Source of the DNA: DTU089 sp002440045
GTDB taxonomy: Bacteria; Bacillota; Clostridia; Oscillospirales; Acutalibacteraceae
Assembly (NCBI GenBank): GCA_937885695.1
Contig: CALABP010000046.1
Span: forward strand, 1 to 27,661
DNA length: 27,661 nucleotides
Direction: 5' to 3'
Positions 24,395 to 27,661 of this stretch are shown one piece after another (the stretch's first letter is position 1; every line of letters begins with the position of its first letter). Both the position numbers and the translations under genes were made by a program. The notes under the pieces were generated by a model. It had not been told where the DNA came from. It did no database searches and was given only the letters and a program-made list of their open reading frames with translations.

Positions 24395-25099
24395 TTATCT
24401 TACGATAGTGCCGGTATTTTCACCGCATATCGCTTTCATTATATTTTCTGTCTTGTTAAGGTTAAAAACAAGAATCGGAATGCCGTTTTCACTGCAAATA
24501 GCCGCCGCAGCGGTATCCATAACGGCAAGATGTCTTTCAAGAAGCTCGTTGTGAGTAATTTCGTCAAACTTAACGGCGTCTGAAAATTTGTTGGGGTCTT
24601 TATCATAAACGCCGTCAACATTGGTGGCTTTTAAAAGCACGTCGGCGTTTATCTGAGCCGCCCTGAGAGCCGCGCCCGAATCTGTAGAAAAGAACGGATT
24701 GCCGGTTCCGCCTGCAAAGATAACGACTTTGCCTTCGCTTAAATAGCGGTCGGCATTATCGCGGACAAACGTTTCGACAATGCTCGGCATCGGTACTGCC
24801 GATAAAACGCGCGCGTCAATTCCGAGACGAATAAAAGACTCCTGCAAAGCAAGCGAGTTCATTACGGTTGCAAGCATACCGATGCTGTCGGCACGTGTTC
24901 TGTCCATTTCGCCGCTTGAGCGGCCGCGCCAGAAATTGCCGCCGCCTACTACAATTCCGACCTCTACGCCTGCGTCTGCAATATCTTTAACCGCACCGCA
25001 AACGCTGTTGACGATATTAAAATCAAAACCGTGCTTTTTTTCGCCTGCAAGCACCTCGCCGCTGAGCTTTAAAAGCACTCTTTTAAATTTTGGTTCCAT
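24395..25099 (-). CDS. pyrH: UMP kinase PyrH
   Basis: A 234-residue amino-acid-kinase-fold enzyme phosphorylating UMP to UDP. Motifs: LLKLSGEVLAG at the start, VVGGGNFWRGR, DRTRADSIGMLATVMN, VIFAGGTGNPFFSTDSGAALRA and LLKATNVDGVYDKDP. It is the first gene of the large operon, with its own promoter and a GAAGGAG ribosome site. In Bacillus tsf comes before pyrH; here pyrH follows a divergent promoter region, so tsf lies elsewhere. Confidence 0.98.
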   Translation of the reverse strand: MEPKFKRVLLKLSGEVLAGEKKHGFDFNIVNSVCGAVKDIADAGVEVGIVVGGGNFWRGRSSGEMDRTRADSIGMLATVMNSLALQESFIRLGIDARVLSAVPMPSIVETFVRDNADRYLSEGKVVIFAGGTGNPFFSTDSGAALRAAQINADVLLKATNVDGVYDKDPNKFSDAVKFDEITHNELLERHLAVMDTAAAAICSENGIPILVFNLNKTENIMKAICGENTGTIVR

Positions 25100-25162
25100 A
25101 AAATCGGCTCCTTCTTATATTTCGCTGTGTCCGCATTTGGCAGACCCATTTATACAATCTAT

Positions 25163-25191
25163 ATTTTACAATAAACGGTGCCGCTTGTAAA
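25163..25191 (-). promoter_or_regulatory. Promoter of the pyrH-polC operon
   Basis: Minus-strand TTTACA (25191-25186), 17-base spacer, TAAAAT (25168-25163). It is the only good promoter seen for the 11-kb operon; internal ones may exist but are not evident. Confidence 0.75.
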
Positions 25192-25198
25192 GTATTTA

Positions 25199-25227
25199 TT
25201 GACTATTTTAACCAAATTTATTATAAT
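25199..25227 (+). promoter_or_regulatory. Promoter of the CBM9-like/sugar kinase pair
   Basis: Plus-strand TTGACT (25199-25204), 17-base spacer, perfect TATAAT (25222-25227). Transcription should begin near 25234. Its -35 box is only seven bases from that of the divergent pyrH promoter. Confidence 0.8.
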
Positions 25228-25243
25228 GTTTACAAACTTTTAC

Positions 25244-25250
25244 AGGGGGT
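25244..25250 (+). promoter_or_regulatory. Ribosome binding site deciding the CBM9-like start
   Basis: AGGGGGT, five bases before the GTG at 25256. The open frame reaches back to 25178, but that part lies before the predicted transcription start. Confidence 0.75.
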
Positions 25251-25255
25251 ATTTT

Positions 25256-25885
25256 GTGGATACAAAGAATTTTTTTCTTGTTCACGACGAGCATTCGGCA
25301 GACGAGCTTCCTTTTATCGAGCTTAAAAGCTATCATTGGGAAGCGCCTGTACCCTATCGCCCGCGAGCTTTTGCAAAAATGTTTGTTTTAAATAACGAGC
25401 TGTCGGCGCGGCTTATTTGCTATGAAAGCTCGCCGAAAGCCGTATATACCAGCCGTGACGAACGGATTTGGTGCGACAGTTGTCTTGAATTTTTTGTCGC
25501 TCCCCTTTCTTCAAGAAGCGAATACATTAACATCGAAACTAATTCACGCGGCGCTTACCTTTCGCAGTTCGGCGCTTCAAGAGACGGCAGAGTGTTTTTA
25601 AAGACCCTTACAGATATTGCCCCCCATGTTAAAAGCTTCAAGGGCGAAGATGAATTGGGCGCTTTTTGGGGCGTTGACGTTCGTATTTCAAAAAAGCTTT
25701 TATCGGCTCTTTATAAAGAAAGCGAAGAAAATATTGATTTTTCTTCAGTCAGGGCTAATTTTTATAAATGCGGCGACGAGTGCGAAACACCGCATTATAT
25801 CGCGATGTTCCCTGTTACGACTTTACCGCCGGGATTTCACAATCCCGAATGCTTTAAAGAATTTAAATTAATTGAAAGGGTTTAA
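25256..25885 (+). CDS. CBM9-like carbohydrate-binding protein without signal peptide
   Basis: A 209-residue beta-rich protein that resembles family 9 carbohydrate-binding modules: a start of paired strands, then IWCDSCLEFFVAP and YINIETNSRGAYLSQFG, matching the usual W-x-D-S-x-x-E-F-F and N-x-E-x-N-x-x-G patterns, and a C-terminal half with WGVDVRISKKLL and VRANFYKCGDE. Its GTG start is set by the AGGGGGT site and the upstream promoter. There is no signal peptide or membrane helix, so it should be cytoplasmic, unlike secreted CBM9 modules in xylanases. Stand-alone CBM9-like proteins of this size occur in Clostridia, but their role is not known to me. It is cotranscribed with a sugar kinase two bases downstream. 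Confidence 0.75.
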   Translation: MDTKNFFLVHDEHSADELPFIELKSYHWEAPVPYRPRAFAKMFVLNNELSARLICYESSPKAVYTSRDERIWCDSCLEFFVAPLSSRSEYINIETNSRGAYLSQFGASRDGRVFLKTLTDIAPHVKSFKGEDELGAFWGVDVRISKKLLSALYKESEENIDFSSVRANFYKCGDECETPHYIAMFPVTTLPPGFHNPECFKEFKLIERV

Positions 25886-25887
25886 TT

Positions 25888-27009
25888 ATGAGTATCACAA
25901 ACGACACAAAGCTTATTGAAATAATAAAGGCGTTCCCCGAGTTCGGCAAATATATCGGTTTTCACCCCGTAAACAACGGCCATATTAACGACACTTTCGT
26001 TATAGAGTATGAGGATGAAAACGGCAAAACGCTTCAATATCTTCTTCAGCGCATCAACACAAACGTTTTTAAAAAGCCTGTTGAGCTTATGGAAAATATA
26101 ATCGGCGTTACCGAATTTTTAAAGAAAAAAATCAGCGCAAACGGCGGAGATACTTCGCGCGAAACACTCACCGTTTACAGAACAAAGGACGGCAGAAGCT
26201 ATTATATCGCGCAGGACGGCGGATATTGGCGGCTTTATAACTATGTTGACGGTACCTACACTTTAAACGAGATTAATTCAGCCGAAGAGTTTTATAACGC
26301 CGCAAAATCTTTCGGTAATTTTCAAAAGCTTCTTTCGGATTATCCGATTGAAACGCTTTATGAAACAATACCGAATTTCCACAATACCGTTTCGCGCTTT
26401 AACGATTTTAAAACAGCCGTTGATTGTGACGCGGCAGGAAGAAAAGAAACTGCTCTTCCTGAAATTCAGTTTGTTCTTGACCGCGAAAAAGACTGCTCTG
26501 TTTTAACCGACCTTATTGCTGCAAAGAAAATTCCGTTAAGAGTAACTCATAACGACACAAAGCTTAACAATATCTTGTTTGATAACAAAACGAATGAGGG
26601 CATTTGCATTGTCGACCTTGATACGGTTATGCCCGGGCTTTCGCTTTACGACTTCGGCGACAGCATTCGTTTCGGCGCAAACACCGCCGCCGAAGATGAA
26701 AAAGACCTTTCAAAGGTTACGCTCAGCTTAGAGCTTTATAAAGCGTATGTTGAGGGCTATCTCGGTGCGGCGGGAACATCGCTTACGCCAAACGAAATTA
26801 AGTATCTTTCATTTTCGGCAAAGCTTTTGACGCTTGAATGCGGAATGCGCTTTTTAGGCGATTATTTAAACGGCGATACTTATTTTAAAATAGACTACCC
26901 GGACCACAACCTTGTGAGAGCAAGGACGCAGTTAAAGCTTGTAAAAGAAATTGAGGACCATTTCGACGAAATGGAAGAAATCGTAAAAGAAGCTCAAAAA
27001 AACATATAA
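25888..27009 (+). CDS. NahK-like phosphotransferase (N-acetylhexosamine 1-kinase family)
   Basis: A 373-residue kinase of the aminoglycoside phosphotransferase (APH) fold. Early residues NGHINDTFVIEY and LLQRINTNVFKKP form the nucleotide-binding part; the catalytic loop is THNDTKLNNILFD (His221, Asp223) and the metal site IVDLDTVMPG (Asp243, Asp245), followed by YDFGDSIRFGAN. This pattern matches N-acetylhexosamine 1-kinase (NahK/LnpB) of bifidobacteria, which phosphorylates GlcNAc or GalNAc at C1 in galacto-N-biose use. No GNB phosphorylase or epimerase is adjacent, so the substrate is uncertain; other members act on unrelated alcohols. It lies two bases after the CBM9-like gene and before a shared terminator. 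Confidence 0.8.
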   Translation: MSITNDTKLIEIIKAFPEFGKYIGFHPVNNGHINDTFVIEYEDENGKTLQYLLQRINTNVFKKPVELMENIIGVTEFLKKKISANGGDTSRETLTVYRTKDGRSYYIAQDGGYWRLYNYVDGTYTLNEINSAEEFYNAAKSFGNFQKLLSDYPIETLYETIPNFHNTVSRFNDFKTAVDCDAAGRKETALPEIQFVLDREKDCSVLTDLIAAKKIPLRVTHNDTKLNNILFDNKTNEGICIVDLDTVMPGLSLYDFGDSIRFGANTAAEDEKDLSKVTLSLELYKAYVEGYLGAAGTSLTPNEIKYLSFSAKLLTLECGMRFLGDYLNGDTYFKIDYPDHNLVRARTQLKLVKEIEDHFDEMEEIVKEAQKNI

Positions 27010-27021
27010 AATGTTATTTGC

Positions 27022-27058
27022 AAAAAGACTGTGCAAGATTTTTCTGCACAGTCTTTTT
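27022..27058. terminator. Bidirectional terminator
   Basis: A perfect 14-base-pair stem AAAAAGACTGTGCA / TGCACAGTCTTTTT with a nine-base loop. It ends in T-runs on both strands, so it serves the sugar kinase and the convergent DNA glycosylase gene. The glycosylase stop codon (27059-27057) lies at the edge of one arm. Confidence 0.9.
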
Positions 27059-27539
27059 AAATATATTCTTTAATTATACTCCACTCGCATTCAAGCATTT
27101 CAAGTGAAAAGCGCGCATTAGCGGGGCTTGTTGACGGGAGCGTCACGGCTTCGATTTTTACATCCGGACTTATATATTTATAAAACAAGCGCGAAGCCGT
27201 ACCGCCGTTAAGATAAATTTTTTTAATGTCGGCAACGTCGGTAATAACACTTATATCGTTCGGAACAACGTTCTTAATAGTGCTGTCAGAAGAACCCCAA
27301 ATATCGCACGAAGCGACAACATCCCAAAGAGCTATGCCGTTATTTAAAAGCATAGCTTTCTTTTCTGTTACGCTATGCGGTTCGGGGTGCGAAAGTACAG
27401 CCGAAACAACACGCCAGAACCTGTTTTGCAGATGACCGTAAAAGAAATCGGCTTCACGCGACTTGACAGACGGAAAGCTGCCCAAAATAAGAATCTTTGA
27501 GTTTTCATCGAACACGGGCGGAATGGTGTGAATAGGCAT
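27057..27539 (-). CDS. DNA-deoxyinosine glycosylase (UDG family 6 type)
   Basis: A 160-residue base-excision repair enzyme of the uracil-DNA glycosylase superfamily. ILILGSFPSVKSREADFFYGH is the first motif, NRFWRVV and GIALWDVVASC follow, and LPSTSPANARFS is the late DNA-contacting motif. This pattern matches the family 6 hypoxanthine-DNA glycosylases that remove deaminated adenine. The frame is open to an ATG at 27587, but I chose the ATG at 27539 because AGGAAG lies seven bases before it and the extra residues would overlap the rpsI terminator. No separate promoter is evident, so expression may depend on read-through from rpsI. Confidence 0.83.
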   Translation of the reverse strand: MPIHTIPPVFDENSKILILGSFPSVKSREADFFYGHLQNRFWRVVSAVLSHPEPHSVTEKKAMLLNNGIALWDVVASCDIWGSSDSTIKNVVPNDISVITDVADIKKIYLNGGTASRLFYKYISPDVKIEAVTLPSTSPANARFSLEMLECEWSIIKEYI

Positions 27540-27546
27540 TTTAACA

Positions 27547-27552
27547 CTTCCT
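27547..27552 (-). promoter_or_regulatory. Ribosome binding site deciding the glycosylase start
   Basis: AGGAAG on the minus strand, seven bases before the ATG at 27539. The upstream in-frame ATG at 27587 has no such site. Confidence 0.6.
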
Positions 27553-27556
27553 GTAA

Positions 27557-27585
27557 GAAAAAAGCCCGCTTCGTAAGAAACGGGC
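27557..27585 (-). terminator. Terminator of rpsI
   Basis: Minus-strand stem GCCCG / CGGGC (27585-27581 with 27568-27564), extended by an inner three-pair stem after one mismatch, followed by TTTTTTC. It lies 16 bases past the rpsI stop and just before the glycosylase ribosome site. Confidence 0.8.
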
Positions 27586-27601
27586 AAATAAAATTTGAAA
27601 G

Positions 27602-27661
27602 TTATCTCTTTGAGAACTGCGGTGCACGGCGAGCGCCTTTGAGACCGTATTTCTTTCTTTC
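27602..27661 (-). CDS. rpsI: Ribosomal protein S9, C-terminal end (cut by window edge)
   Basis: The last 19 codons plus TAA of a gene entering from the right: the peptide ends KKYGLKGARRAPQFSKR. The KYGxKxARRxPQFSKR ending is the highly conserved C-terminus of bacterial S9, whose final arginine reaches the ribosomal P site. The gene normally follows rplM, which would lie outside the window. A terminator follows. Confidence 0.93.
   Translation of the reverse strand, partial: ERKKYGLKGARRAPQFSKR

Noticed and set aside
25178..25255. N-terminal extension of the CBM9-like protein
   Set aside because: The frame is open, but it runs through the -35 and -10 boxes of the gene's own promoter, and a strong ribosome site precedes the GTG at 25256.
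27540..27587. Sixteen extra N-terminal residues of the DNA glycosylase
   Set aside because: They would be encoded by the rpsI terminator hairpin, lack a ribosome site and do not look like the family's start.

Overview
This window looks like chromosome from a low-to-moderate GC Firmicute of the class Clostridia, most likely an Oscillospiraceae/Ruminococcaceae-type anaerobe. The reasons are the Gram-positive replicase PolC, a clostridial pyrH-frr-uppS-cdsA-dxr-rseP-ispG-polC operon, a YhaM-type nuclease, a YnbB-type PLP enzyme, and a cysteine-rich protein of a kind I recall only from Clostridia. I see no tRNA, insertion sequence, prophage, CRISPR array or other sign of recent transfer. Genes are packed tightly and no gene-free stretch exceeds 300 bases. 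The genus is inference.

Layout. 1-4637 (minus): an operon reading tcdA, yhaM-like, prmA and two half-size ABC exporter genes, the second cut by the window edge. 4723-6324 (plus): a class B penicillin-binding protein, divergent from that operon. 6315-10315 (minus): a VTT/DedA-like membrane protein, a galactokinase-family kinase, a GNAT protein and a YnbB-like PLP enzyme, with overlapping or nearly touching ends. 10464-12629 (plus): a D-2-hydroxyacid dehydrogenase, then gap with its own promoter and a strong terminator. 12772-13617 (plus): a single gene for a protein that is 10% cysteine. 13686-25099 (minus): the large essential operon from pyrH to polC, ended by an M20 peptidase gene and a terminator. 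25256-27009 (plus): a CBM9-like protein plus a NahK-like sugar kinase. 27057-27661 (minus): a family 6 type DNA glycosylase behind the terminator of rpsI, whose last 19 codons enter at the right edge.

How the genes work together. The big operon joins UMP supply (PyrH), ribosome recycling (Frr), undecaprenyl carrier synthesis (UppS), CDP-diacylglycerol (CdsA), the MEP isoprenoid pathway (Dxr, IspG), intramembrane proteolysis (RseP) and replication (PolC). The tcdA operon combines tRNA modification, RNA turnover and ribosomal protein methylation with an exporter. Three divergent intergenic regions carry near-consensus vegetative promoters with 17-nt spacers, and these decide several start codons.

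The most notable observation is that this PolC has no DnaQ-like 3'-5' exonuclease domain. About 28 residues lie where Bacillus PolC carries roughly 200, while the surrounding PHP domain keeps every metal ligand I can identify. The cysteine-rich protein is the best candidate for an uncharacterised function. I found nothing that clearly amounts to a new multi-gene system.
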